Below, piece after piece: positions 10,358-21,320 of a stretch of DNA of 64,000 nt. Position numbers and translations under genes: made by a program. Source of the DNA: Dryomyza anilis. Taxonomy: Eukaryota; Arthropoda; Insecta; Diptera; Dryomyzidae. The notes under the pieces are model-generated. The model saw only the letters and a program-made list of their open reading frames with translations. It was not told where the DNA came from and ran no database searches. Position 1 is the stretch's first letter, and each line of letters opens with the position of its first letter. The stretch lies in contig OX638135.1 in NCBI GenBank assembly GCA_951804985.1, positions 13,853,735-13,917,734 of the forward strand, given 5' to 3'.

Positions 10358-11037
10358 TGTTGAGAGTCAGTATTATGACAGTCACTCATATCGTGGCAGT
10401 TCATTGATATTTTCCTAGTGGGTATTTGCTGTTGCTAAATATTAATTACTATCTTTTAAAATAATATTAAATGCATTATTTTTGTTGTTAAAACAAAAAG
10501 TGAATGATGTTCGTTTGATGACATACTTTTTTGTCGTTGCCAAAATAAACGTCGACAATTTACTTAGTCAGCAATTGTAACTATAAGCCAAATTCGCTGC
10601 AGCGTCAAGTTGCTAGCTTGAAGAAAATAAGCACGTGGTTCAATTTGTTTGTAAACAAAGATGACTTCAATTCAATGACTTTGCAATGGCCTAAATTCAA
10701 TGTCATCGCGGGTTGAGTTCTTTACGGAACTTATGATTGGTTAAAATTATGCTTCTGGGCAAAAGCAGCAAAACACACTCTGATTGGCCAAAATTATGTT
10801 TCTAAGCTAAAGCAGCAAAAGACACTGGAAAAGTAGCATTGAAACTTACATTAAGTATTAGTATATAAGCTATAGTTATTAAGTTTTTAAGTGGGTTGTT
10901 ATTAAATTAAGAAGTTAGTTCATAAGTTGAACAGTGAAAAGAAATAAAAGTTATAAAAAAGGATAAACTGGAAATGAAGTAAGTGTTGTTTTTTATTAGA
11001 TGCCTTATTTTAGGTGATGAACTAGGGACATTTAACA
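10358..11037 (+). repeat. 5' LTR of the nested gypsy element
   Basis: The LTR starts TGTTGAGAGTC and ends GACATTTAACA, immediately followed by a primer-binding site, so this is a 5' LTR in forward orientation. A TATATAAG box (10862-10869) and an AATAAA (about 10945) mark the promoter and polyadenylation parts. The LTR is inserted at GGCA (10354-10357). Confidence 0.9.
10862..10869 (+). promoter_or_regulatory. LTR TATA box
   Basis: TATATAAG lies about 175 bp before the end of the LTR and is kept in the other LTR copies. Confidence 0.5.
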
Positions 11038-11051
11038 TTGGCGCAGCCGGT
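11038..11051 (+). other. Primer-binding site
   Basis: TTGGCGCAGCCGG begins directly after the LTR end. It resembles the tRNA-Ser-type primer sites (TGGCGCAGTCGG) of the Drosophila 17.6/297 group, with one mismatch. The tRNA assignment is from family knowledge. Confidence 0.7.
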
Positions 11052-11466
11052 TTTAGAACCAAAAACAATCGCTCTACATGGACGATAAAAAAATTAAAAA
11101 TGTTTTTAAAATAAATAGTCAATAATTTAAATAAAATCTAATTTTGGGTAATTTAAATAATTTTGTTGGAAATAAAATCTTAACTGGTATTTTTTATGGA
11201 AACCCTACAATGAAAATTAAAGAAAACACAACAATTAAATGGAGAAATTGCACGAAATAAAATACATTGTATTGTAGTGAGTTTTGAGGAAAATAATGAA
11301 AACATGGTGTAAACAAAAAATAATTTTTTAAATAAATGTGGAAAATCTGTCGAGAAAAATCTGAAGTTAAATAGAAATTCACTAGTGATACCAGTAATAT
11401 TGAGAAAGTTAATTTCCTAGATTTTAATATGAGTTACAAGACTTTATATCATGTGTTAAGTTAAGA
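11052..11466 (+). other. AT-rich leader and degraded gag start
   Basis: There is no open frame here. The gag N-terminal part that element D keeps at 20986-21320 should lie in this interval but is not recognisable except in the last 60 bases (about 11410-11466), where the words before MYGDAFEL match D. Confidence 0.45.
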
Positions 11467-12510
11467 ATGTATGGAGACGCTTTTGAACTAGTTAACGGAA
11501 TTCAATTTAGCAGATTAGATGAATTATATACTCTAATAAAGCGAACATATCTTAAAACCATAACATTAGACTCAGTGATAAATGATATAAATCATGCCTA
11601 TCAAAGATCCACGGAAGAAATTAGACCTTTTGCAAGACGCCTAAATGTACTGAAAACAAAGGCGGTGGAATTAATGAAAGAAAAATATAACGGCACAGGG
11701 GACGAGGCAATGTTAATGGAAATGGACAAATCCATACAAAATACTTTTAAAGGAGGTCTTAAAGACAGCACACTGAAAATACACATGCTAAATAAGAAGT
11801 CAAACTTGCTTCCCTGATAGAGGAAGCAGTAGAAACAATGAAGATAATACAAAGTGGGCGTGTAATAGAAACAACACAGAATGCCCCAGAGGTGTACTAT
11901 AACAGGGCCTCAAAAATAACATGCGAAAAAAATTCCTATAGGAAACAATAGTGGTTCACATGGGAACGAAATGCTCGCAAACGAAAGGGATAAAGTTATT
12001 CCAACATGTTCATTTTGCGGTAATGACGGACATACGAGGGACGAATGTATCAGTCGGAAAAACATGCCTTACTGTCAAGAAAGTGACACTTACGGCCACG
12101 AAACTATGAACCGGAAATAATGAATCGGAGCTGGAACCGGAGCAATATTGTGTAGAGTAGACAACAAACAATAAATTATGATTACAATGATGGCTACGAG
12201 AATAATACGCAAGCCAATCATAGGAATAATAATTTTCGAAGATATAATAACAAAAATAATTGGAATTATCATAATGAAAATAGAAATACTAATTATAATG
12301 ACAATAATAATAATAATAGTTAACGGAATAATAATCGTAATTATAATAATAACAATGAAAATAATTACAATAACAATAAAATAATGAAAATAGAAATAGT
12401 AATTATCAGAATAATAATACAAATGCAAATGGTGTGCAAGAATTGGACATACGTTAGAAAACTGTTATGCGAAGAGAGATTTTGAGTCTACCCGCAACCA
12501 GGGAAACTGT
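11467..12510 (+). pseudogene. Gypsy gag with two CCHC zinc knuckles, broken
   Basis: The open stretch 11467-11817 is the capsid-like C-terminal part of a gypsy Gag; it matches element D at 20684-20463 and further right. Two retroviral-type knuckles of the form CX2CX4HX4C follow: CSFCGNDGHTRDEC at 12007-12048 and CKWCARIGHTLENC at 12424-12465. Between them is a 260-bp AAT/AAC-rich stretch that encodes mainly asparagine in one frame and probably arose by repeat expansion. Gag would package the element RNA. Several frameshifts and stops separate the pieces. Confidence 0.85.
12160..12420. repeat. AAT/AAC-rich low-complexity stretch in gag
   Basis: Degenerate trinucleotide repeats (AATAATAAC and similar) lie between the two zinc knuckles. 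Element D lacks this whole stretch. Confidence 0.7.
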
Positions 12511-12880
12511 TAGGGGCCCAAAATAGGCCAATAATCTGGGAACCCAAGACAAATTCCGAATCCAGGCCAAAGAAGATAGGAATTGTGAATCAGACGCCGT
12601 GCGCGGCAGTGGATACATTCGCTATCAATGGTAGGAAAATAGTAGATAATTTTATTTCACTAATTGTATTAACGTTGATCATTTTCGCTATAGAAGCATT
12701 AACATCAAAAAATAATTTGTATGATTGCATAATAAATAGGATATGTATAGAAGAAAGTAAGAAGAAATTAAATGATCTGATTACTTCAGGAATTGATAGT
12801 ATAAATAAAAATATTAGTAAATATCAATGCAACCATTATTATTTTAAATTTTCCACATTTCATTATTACTTGCATTGTTA
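12511..12880 (+). pseudogene. Start of gypsy pol, truncated
   Basis: After the second knuckle the reading passes through a stretch shared with element D (QTPCAAVDTFAINGRK, about 12590-12640) that lies before or at the start of the protease. It continues to about 12880, where the homology ends and a minus-strand LINE fragment begins. Protease and reverse transcriptase of this copy are therefore absent here. The inversion model predicts that they were lost with the right end. Confidence 0.6.
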
Positions 12881-12903
12881 AATTTATTGCTCCACATTAA
12901 TAT

Positions 12904-13984
12904 TTAAAATTTCCTCATTACGCTTTTTACCTTATTACGATAAGTACAATATGTTTTCCAAGTCGTATCACACATATTTTCTTTGTACGCTCTGAAGGCT
13001 AGATCTCGTAAATTCGTAGCTTCTTTAACCGAACTCATTTCCTTTAAATTTCTATCATAATCTATATATTTTTTGGTAGTAGGAACACTTTGGTACAGTT
13101 CAGTAGTAATTGTATTTAATTGATTTAGTTTAATACCATCATCGTTGCTAATATAAATCGGTTCAAAATTAGCGTTTCTTATTTTTTCATCAAGCTCATC
13201 GAGGTTAATTGCTGCATAGTTTTTAAATACAACATGGAATTTTCTTCTTTTAGGAATTTCAAAACTTATAAAGATGACAGCATGATGTGAAATCGATGGA
13301 GAATGAAACTGATTCGTCAATTTTATCTTTTCAATATCATTTACCAAAAAGTAGTCAATCAGAGAAACCGAATGATGTACGTCAAATTGTGTGGGAGCAG
13401 AGTTGTGGACATATGACAAGTTATAACTATAACATAAGTCTCTCATTAATTTACCTTTTGTGTTATCGAACAGGTTACAATTAAAATCACCTATAAAAAT
13501 TGTGTTTTCGTAAAGACAGCTTAAATCACCAATAATATTATCTAGACTAGACACGTTTCCATGTGGAAGACAAATAACACCAACTCTAGTCTTGCCAACA
13601 AGAGATACGATTTCAATAAACAATGATTCAATATTATTGGCATCAGATATTTGAAAAACAATGTTTGATTTTACTTCATTTTTTACGTATATCGCAACCC
13701 CACCCCTCACATTCGAACGATCATTTCTGTGACAATAGTAGCCAGGCACTTGAATTGCATTATTAGTTACATGTGAGACATGTTTCAGAAATTCCTACAA
13801 CATCTAAATAATTTCCATTAAGCAGGCATTTAAATTCATCAAATTTGGACGTTCTTAAGGAAGGTCTAATACTCTGTGCGTTTATGTGCGCTATATTTAA
13901 ATATTGACGATTATTAAAAAGATTATTTCTTATAAAGGAGTTATCACTTGCAATGGGACCCAAATTTTCCATAATTGAATTCAT
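12904..13984 (-). pseudogene. LINE (jockey/CR1-like) ORF2 endonuclease domain
   Basis: Two frames (13984-13763 and 13749-12904) joined by a frameshift encode an apurinic-type endonuclease. The expected motifs appear in order: HINAQSIRP, SETCL (catalytic Glu), GGVAIYVK, IGDFNCNL (Asp and Asn), SLIDYFLV and SISHHAVI (final His). The start at 13984 (MNSIMENLG) is plausible as the ORF2 start. The chain stops at 12904, before any reverse transcriptase, so the 3' part of the LINE is missing. The endonuclease would nick the target to prime reverse transcription. The sequence class fits a CR1/jockey relative; the exact clade is uncertain. Confidence 0.85.
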
Positions 13985-14269
13985 TTACTTAAATATAAAT
14001 TAATATCATTTAATATTATAAGTACTTTTTTAATATTTATTCTTTTTAACAAAATGAATTTAAAAAAAAAAACACACAAAATTATAAACAAACGGCAAAA
14101 GTTAGTTTGTACATTATGCAGTTCAAATACGGAAAGATGTAATTATAATTCCAGTAATATTTGAAATACCGCACTGTCATAAAATACGATCAGCCTAGCT
14201 TCCTTATTTACCCGTGCAAATAAATATTAAAGAATTAAGGGCTAACTCGATAGGGTAAACAAATACTTA
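13985..14269. other. AT-rich junction without genes
   Basis: No coding or RNA signal is seen. It may be the spacer upstream of the LINE ORF2 at 13984, but I cannot show this. Confidence 0.4.
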
Positions 14270-14972
14270 CTTACTTATTTGGCCATTACAACCCATCATG
14301 GGTTTCGGCCGCAGCAATCACCCCTCGCCAGTCGCTTCTGCATTGCGCGCGCTGGCGACAGTTTTGCACTCCAAGTGTTGTCAGGTTGTCTCGCACTTGG
14401 TCGCTTCACCGGAGATTATGACGCCCTCTCCTACGTTGACCACCACTGGGTACAGAATTTAACACTTTTTTTGCTGAAGCGCTTTCATCCATACGCTCGA
14501 CATGTCCAAGATCTTAATGCACCTGCCTATGTCAATGTCGGCGTAGAGCTCATACAGCTCGTCGTTCTATCAGATTCTGTACTCGTTTTCAACGCATATG
14601 GGGCCATAGATTTTCCGAAGAATCTTTCTCTCGAACGCTCCTAAAGCTCGCTCATCGGTGTTGGCAAGCGACCATGCCTCAGCGCCACAGAGGAGGACTG
14701 GCATGATGAGCAACTTATAGAGCGTAATTTTTGTCCGTCGAGAGAGAGCTCTGCTCCTCAATTGCCTACTGAGCCCAAAGTAACACCAGTTGGCAAGAGT
14801 TATTCTTCGGCTAATCTCCAGGCTGACATTGTTTTCCTTGTTGATGCTGGTTCCTAGGTATACGAAGTCCTTCACAACTTCGAAGTTGTGGTTGTCAATA
14901 GTGTTGTGTTGTCCAAGACGCCGGGACTGTTTGTTTGTTGACACTAGGTACTTCGTCTTGTCCTCGTTCACC
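14270..14972 (-). pseudogene. LINE reverse transcriptase C-terminal part (RTE-like type)
   Basis: The minus-strand frame 14971-14570 encodes the portion after the catalytic box, with VKDFVYLGTSINKENN and LLCGAEAWSL, typical of the thumb end of reverse transcriptases related to the LINE at 22998-25638. After 14570 the frame shifts but further C-terminal words continue to about 14280. The base composition is noticeably richer in GC than the surroundings. The 5' side is cut at 14973 by the LTR of element D, so D was inserted into this LINE. Confidence 0.75.
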
Positions 14973-15703
14973 TGTTAAATGTCTCTATTTCATCACCTAA
15001 AATAAGACATCTAATAAATAACAACACTTACTTCATTTCCAGTTTATCCTTTTTTATAACTTTTTATTTCTTTTTACTGTTCAACTTATGAACTAACTTC
15101 TTAATCTAATAACAACTCACTTAAAAACTAAATAACTATAGCTTATATACTAATACTTAATCTAAGTTTCAATGCTACTTTTGCAGTGTCTTTTGCTGCT
15201 TCAGCCTAGAAACATAATTTTGGCCAATCACAGTGTGTTTTGCTGCTTTTGCCCAGAAGCATAATTTTAACCAATCACAAACTTAAGTTCGATCCGCAAC
15301 TTGAGTTCTTAACGCTGACTGTGAAAGCAACTCTTGCATAATCAGCAACCCGCGATAACATTGAATTTAGTCCATCGCACAGTCATTGAATTGAAGTCAT
15401 CTTTGTTTACAAACAAATTGAACCACGTGCTTATTTTCTTCAAGCTAGGAACTTGACGCTGCTGCGAATTTGGTTTATAGTTAAAATTGCTGACTAAGTA
15501 AATTGTCGACGCTTATTTTGGCAACGACAAAAAAGTGTGTCATCAAACCAACATCATTCACTTTTTGTTTTAACAACAAAAAATATGCATTTAATATTAT
15601 TTTAAAAGATAGTAATTAATATTTAGCAAGAGCAAATACCCACTAGGAAAATATCAATGAACTGCCACGATATGAGTGACAGTCATAATGCTGACTCTCA
15701 ACA
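14973..15703 (-). repeat. 3' LTR of element D
   Basis: The plus strand runs from TGTTAAATGTCTC to GACTCTCAACA, the longest of the three LTR copies here. It is preceded on the minus strand by a polypurine tract at 15704-15717. No primer-binding site adjoins the other end, as expected for a 3' LTR at the insertion boundary. Confidence 0.9.
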
Positions 15704-15717
15704 TTCCTACCCCCTTA
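15704..15717 (-). other. Polypurine tract of element D
   Basis: The minus strand reads AAGGGGGTAGGAA directly before the LTR start. Confidence 0.7.
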
Positions 15718-18422
15718 CAACAATCTTATACTAACATCTCATACCAATACCTTACACTACTGTACAATACAATACATACTACCGATACTTAATACATACA
15801 TAACTACATACTTCTGCTCCGCAATCACCTTGTGATTTGGGTGGGTTTTATGTGTTTTTTTTGTGTTGGGTTTGGAAGGGAAAAAAACTTTATGTGTTCG
15901 CCCGGGTTTAGGTTCGCAAAACTAATGAATTCGTCTTGCTAGAACTTTTTTCTAGCCGAACGAAAAAAAAGCGACCGCCTGTCGACTGCAGCGCGCTCCT
16001 TGCCTGCAGCGGCGAACATCAAAGGCAAGGCAGGCGGTGTTCACTTCGCAAGGGTTTACGTTGCGCGTCCGGGTGCAACATGCTATACTCAGATTCATTT
16101 TAGCTAATTTTCTGGTCTGCTGGTTCTGGAGCATTTTCAGGTTTGTGTTCACAATCTTTATTTCAACACTATGATAGCGAATTCAATTGATGCCATCTCC
16201 TTATGTGATTGGGTTATAATTCTGGTGAGTTCCTCTAGTGTAGCGTTCATTCCAACACGCAACCCCTCTATCTCTTTAATGGTTGCTTGCAACGTTCTGG
16301 ACAACCTGTCGTAATTACTGGCCATCACAGTTACTTGTTGTTCTATCATATGTTTTACGTAGTTTTACGCATATGTTTTCCGTAGGTTTTCCTCAACCAT
16401 TCGTTTCTTGTGCATGAACCCTGTGCCCTTGACACTAAGTCATCTGTTAACTACAATAGTTCGCTTAGGTCAGTTACAACAAATTTCGTGATTACTGTTC
16501 ACTCCGCCCTGTGGGTCCCTATATCTGTTTTCCGATCGAACATGTGTGAATGCTGCTCCAACGCTATCGGTCTGTGAATTGAATCTACCTGGACCCTCAC
16601 AATGAGCAGAATTAGCCATATTATTGCCAACTTATTTTTCTAATAAAACTGTATCTAATTACTGTCACAAGTTTTTTAATATTCAATGAGATTTCGTTGC
16701 TATAATAATTTTTACTTAAATCTAATAATTTACGTGTATTTATTATTACAATCACTCACATATTTAAGTGTCTATAAAACATAATTATAGACATATAATA
16801 ACATCGTTATATCTCTATCAAAATTATCATTCATATGTTACCTTATATAATGTTGTACTTTAAAATTTTATAAAATATGCTGTAGTATATACAAAACATA
16901 TATATATTACGAAGTTTGACATTGTATTATAGTTTGAGTTAATATTTTACAATATAAGTTGTGGTATGTACAAAATACATGTGCCATATAACATATTTAT
17001 TTAAGTTTATATTTTTATATTTTAATATCTATTAAACTAATCAGCATATAAAATACGCACATTGTTTTGTTGTTTCATAAACATTTTTCCAGAAGAAAAA
17101 AAAATATTTATTTATTCATAATTCTAACAGAATATATTTTATCTGAATAACATATTCTAAAAGTAAAACATCTTCCACTTTTTTTGTTTTAAACATTGTG
17201 AAGTTTAGCTTATTTTGAAGCGGTTTATTTTAAAAAATGCTCATTCGACATATATGCTTTTTTTTATTTTTTTTTCTATCGCAATCTCTAACGAAACTTA
17301 AGTGATCATCTTAAGTTTTCGCTCGAGTTCACCTAATACGATTCGTAATACACGTATGCAATTGATCAAGTTGCAGACTAGTATGCCACGTATTTAGTGA
17401 AATGCTTAAAAACAATTTGTTGTTGTTCTTTTCAAACTATTTAATTAATAGCTTAAGATTGGGATAAAGTCTTACGGATGTCGACTCTTTTCGAAGAGTA
17501 CATCAAATCCTTACATAAAATGTAATTGCCGTTCTCATTTGTTTCTATCCTTAATACAATTATATTACTTAATGATTTATATCTTTTAACTATATTTTTG
17601 TTTTATATATATTCATTTCCTCAACTTCAATTTCTACATTTTTCTTTTTTTTCTCTCCTTCTATTCAAAATAAACTTATAATTTATTGCATAGGCTAGTA
17701 ATTTACCCGAAGTAATACTAAGCGGCTTTAATAAAAAAAATTTCAATATAACACTTGAAGCATTTGCTAGCTCTTAAAAAATCGTTTATACATTTTGTCG
17801 TAGTAATAATACTTATATACTTTTATAATATTTCTCTAATCAAGTAATTCAATCACAATTTTTTATATCTCTTTTGGAGCATATTCTAGCTCTAAAAACC
17901 TATTTTTCATTCGTACTAAACATATTTATACATTTTTATAATATTATTTCTAATCTTTTAATTCAATCATATTTTTACTATATATCATTTGGAGCATTTT
18001 CTAGCTCTAAAAACCTACTTGTCATTTATTTGCTCTTCAGCAATTAACATAAATTAATAATTCCTCATTTATTTAAAATTCAATTCATCAAAATCTACTT
18101 TTCATTATATTTCAATTTAAAAATTAATAATTCAACCATAAATTCATAATTCACTTTATAATTCAAATTTTATATGCTAGTGATCTACGCTCAGCAGTAC
18201 TTAGCCATTTGTTCAATATCTCAATTTCGTACAAATATATTTTATCGCATTTATTTCGTATAAAAAACTCGTGTTATCATTTATAATTCTTTCTTATTTA
18301 TATTTTTCTTAATATTTCTTGTTTTCATAATCTTTAAATTTGGTCCGCGGCAATTTAACCCTAAGTAATACATAGCGATCTGTGGGTACCGTTTTCTTCT
18401 GTTTTAAATTTCCTATTCATTA
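15718..18422 (-). other. Long 3' region of element D
   Basis: This 2.7-kb region separates integrase from the LTR and matches 4488-6136 plus 9074-10161. It contains the remnant third ORF at 15952-16349. A 240-bp block at about 15830-16070, rich in GC and containing inverted CCTGC/GCAGG words, replaces a different 430-bp block of element X. The rest is AT-rich with the recurring phrase TTTGGAGCATTTTCTAGCTCT near 17874 and 17988. No other coding signal is seen. Confidence 0.7.
15952..16349 (-). pseudogene. Remnant third ORF, element D copy
   Basis: The frame starting at 16349 encodes the same MIEQQVTVMASNYDRLSRTL start as 5240-5010. It is followed after a frameshift by the NTNLKMLQNQQTRKLAKM block at about 16152-16090, also shared. 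Downstream the reading enters the replaced GC-rich block and ends at 15952, so the C-terminal half of the product differs completely from that of X. The function is unknown. Confidence 0.4.
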
Positions 18423-19330
18423 TTACACCATACTAAATTGATTAATACATAAATTTCTAATTATGATATTTTTCAACAAATTGTTGTGTATTTTCTTTCC
18501 CTTTCCTTTTATTAAAATTGTCGTTGTCACGGGGGTAGTGACGGACAAAACCTTATAGGGCCTTACCCAAATTGGTGAAAATTTATTTTTCCTATTTTGA
18601 TTCTTCATTACAACCATTTCCCCAATTTGAAACTCAGTGGGGTTTAATGATTTATCGTAGCTCGTTTTAGATTTTTCTTTTACCTTTTCTTGATTTTGTC
18701 CCACTATTTCATGCGCCCGCTGTATTTGATATTTTAATATTTTATTATAATCATCGGCATTATACAGTGGTGAAACTTCGCGTTTCAAATTAGTTGGCAT
18801 ATCAGAATCATAACCATATAGTGTTCGGAAAGGTGTTTGCCCAGTTGACACATGCATCGTATTATTATGGACATGCATTGCCGAATTTAACCATTGATCC
18901 CAATTGGAACCATCCTCCTTAGCAAAACATCTCAAATATTCTGCTAATGGTCTGTGACTACGTTCTAATGATCCATTGGCCTGTGGGTGATGGGGTGTAA
19001 TGTGCATTTTTTTAATACCCAATAATTTGCATGTATCGTAAAATAACTTTGAAACGAAATTAGAGCCATTGTCAGTTACTAGCTTTTTTGGAATATTGTG
19101 GCGTGTTATAATTTCATCATAAAATGCTTTAGCCACTGTGCTTGCTTCTGCGTCTGGTATTGCTACACAGCACATATATTTTGAAAAATCGTCTTGAAAT
19201 GTTAAAATGTACTGGCAAAGATACTGTCTCGGGTAAAATTCCTACTAAGTCCATATAAACCTTATCAAATGGGCGCGTTGGTGTATCTGTCAAGACCATT
19301 GGCATTTTTGTTAGCTTAGAACTTTTGTTA
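18423..19330 (-). pseudogene. Gypsy integrase, element D
   Basis: The longest clean frame (19175-18423) carries the core from the MCCVAIPDAEAS block through LVTDNGSNF (second catalytic Asp) and NGSLERSHRPLAEYL (Glu). It then runs to the C-terminal WVRPYKVLSV segment, the GPY/F-like module, and ends with a stop at 18423. The first core Asp (VYMDLVG) and the CPKC part of the zinc finger lie in other frames at 19180-19345. They are separated by a TAA right after CPKC (19333-19335) and by a frameshift, both shared with X. This copy is the intact reference for the insertion sites at 2709 and 3781. Confidence 0.88.
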
Positions 19331-20040
19331 ACTTAACATTTAGGGCAATACCCTTCCACCTATATTGCTTTCTTATTCGAAAATATGTTTTCAGTGTGCC
19401 CTGATGACCCCCTAACGGCGAGTCGTGAAAATCTCTAATAACTGTTTTAATTTCTTCAGGATCAGTTAATACTTGACTCAAGATTGTTTCACCATCCATA
19501 TCCGTTACTGTGTCATCCAAGATTGGTTTACTGACGTCCGGTTGTGGATCTATTGCCTTTGGTGTAGTTTTAGAACGGGTTTGAACTGCCGCAATTTCTG
19601 TTTCTAATTGTGGAATCCTACTTAATGAGTCAGCATTTAAATTCTTTTTGCCAGGTTTATAAATTATTTCGAACTCGTATTCTGATAATTTGCGCCTGAA
19701 CCTGGCTAGCCTTGACGTTTGATCCTTTAAATTCGCTATGCCTCGCAGTGGTTGATGATCCGTATAAACCGTGAATGGGCGCCCCAACAAATACGCTCTA
19801 TAATTTTTTGTGGCATACTATTGCCAAAAAATCTCGTTCTATAGTTGAGTACCTTGTTTCTGCGTCATTCAGAGCTCTACTTGCAAATGCGATTGGTCGA
19901 TCAGAACCTGGCTCGCCCTGTGACAGCACTGCTTCTATAGCTTCTCCACTTGCATCTGATGTCAATACAAAGAGTGTTGAAAAATCTGGGTATGCTAGAA
20001 CATTAGGTGAAATAATTGCTTCCTTAAGTTTTATAAATTT
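19331..20040 (-). pseudogene. Gypsy RNase H and linker, element D
   Basis: The frames 19790-19311 and 20040-19798 carry RNase H (LTSDASGEAIEAVLSQ, ASRALNDAETRYS, VYTDHQPLRGIANLK) and the linker with HDSPLGGHQGT. They are offset by a frameshift near 19800. The first catalytic block has a Gly-to-Glu change (AIEAVLSQ against AIGAVLSQ in X). Confidence 0.85.
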
Positions 20041-21320
20041 ATTTATTATGCAATCATAAAAAATATTTTTTGTTGTTAATGCTATTGTGCCAAAGACGTT
20101 CAACGTTAATACATTTAGTGAACAAAAATTATCTACCATTTTCCTACCATTGATAGCGAACGTATCCACTGCAGCGCACGGCGTCTGATTCACAATTCCT
20201 ATCTTCGTTGGCCTGATGTCGCAACTTGTCTTGGGTTCCCAGATAATTGGCCTATTCTGGCCCCTAAAAGTTTCCCTGGTTGCGGGTAGACTCAAAATTT
20301 TTCTTCGCGTAACAGTTTTCCAACGTATGCCCGATTCTTGTGTGTCCTACATTACCGCAAAATGAACATGGGGTTTCCACTTTATTCCTTTCGTTTGTGT
20401 TTTTTATACCGATTTCTCCACATGTGGGGTGTGAGGCCTTGCTGAAGAGCACCTCTGCGGCACTATGCGATGTTTCTCTTACACGCTCTCTTTGTATTGT
20501 CTCCAACGTTTCTACCGCTTCCTTTTATCAGTGAATCTAGTGAGTCTGCCTTATTATTTAGCATGTGTATTTTCAGTGTGCTGTCCTTAAGGCCTACCTT
20601 AAAATTCTTTTGTATGGATTTGTCTAATTCTATTAACATAGCTTCTTCCCCTCTGGCATTATATTTTTCTTTTATTAATTCCACCGCCTTTGTTTTTAGT
20701 ACATTTAGGCGTCTTGCAAAAGGTCGAATTTGTTCGGTAGATCTTTGATATGTCTACTTTATTTCATTTATCACTGAGTCTAATGTTACGGTTTTAAGAT
20801 ATGTCCTCTTTATTAAAGTATATAATTCATCTAATCGGCTAAATTGAATACCTTTCGCTAGGTCGAATGCATCTCCATACATTCTTAGCTTAACACACGA
20901 TAAAAATTCTTAAAACTCTGTTTCTTTTGTTGACTTTACCGCTAAATCACATCTTTGTATGAATTTGCATACTTCTGAGGGTAAATCATTGTAGTCCGTG
21001 CCTAAGAACATCGGAACCAAATGGTTCACCATTTTTCAATATGTTCGATACCCATTTTAAATTAGGGAAATTTATTTTTTCTGTGTGACTTATTTCACTG
21101 TTATTCACAGCTTCCTTATGTATTAATGAGTCTTTGGTTACTAACTCTAATTCTTTCTGTAGTCTCTTTCTATCTTCTAATTGTACAAATCTTTTTTGTG
21201 CATCTGTGATACTACCATACTCAGCCCTGAATCGGGCACTTATAGAGATATCCGGTATGTCTATGTAATTTCGGTTTTCAATAATTTCCACTAGTTTTCC
21301 TCTATTTTCGTCTAAGTCAG
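20041..21320 (-). pseudogene. Gypsy gag of element D with fused zinc knuckles
   Basis: Reading from the right, the gag N-terminal part (about 21320-20986) is followed by the capsid-like part (20684-20463). A single hybrid knuckle follows, CSFCGNVGHTRIGHTLENC, where the first knuckle is fused to the second half of the second one; the asparagine-rich spacer of the other copy is missing. The frame continues through the words QTPCAAVDTFAING into the deletion junction with RNase H. The apparent protein start at 21399 is false, because the first 26 or so codons are hAT transposon end sequence (see 21321). Confidence 0.8.

Larger units (their letters stand above)
14973..21320 (-). mobile_element. 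Gypsy-type LTR retrotransposon, internally deleted copy (element D)
   Basis: On the minus strand the order is gag, a short pol start, RNase H, integrase, a 2.7-kb 3' region, polypurine tract and 3' LTR. The protease and reverse transcriptase are missing. The sequence jumps from the words INGRKMVDNF (about 20130) to the RNase H block FIKLKEAIISPN (about 20030), leaving an open reading frame across the junction. The gag end is cut by a hAT terminus at 21321 and no 5' LTR is present in the window. It shares the stop and frameshift in integrase with element X. It is thus a non-autonomous derivative, copied by enzymes supplied in trans. Confidence 0.88.

Noticed and set aside
12178..12384. Ile/Met-rich open frame in both directions
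   Set aside because: It is a by-product of AAT/AAC repeats in gag.
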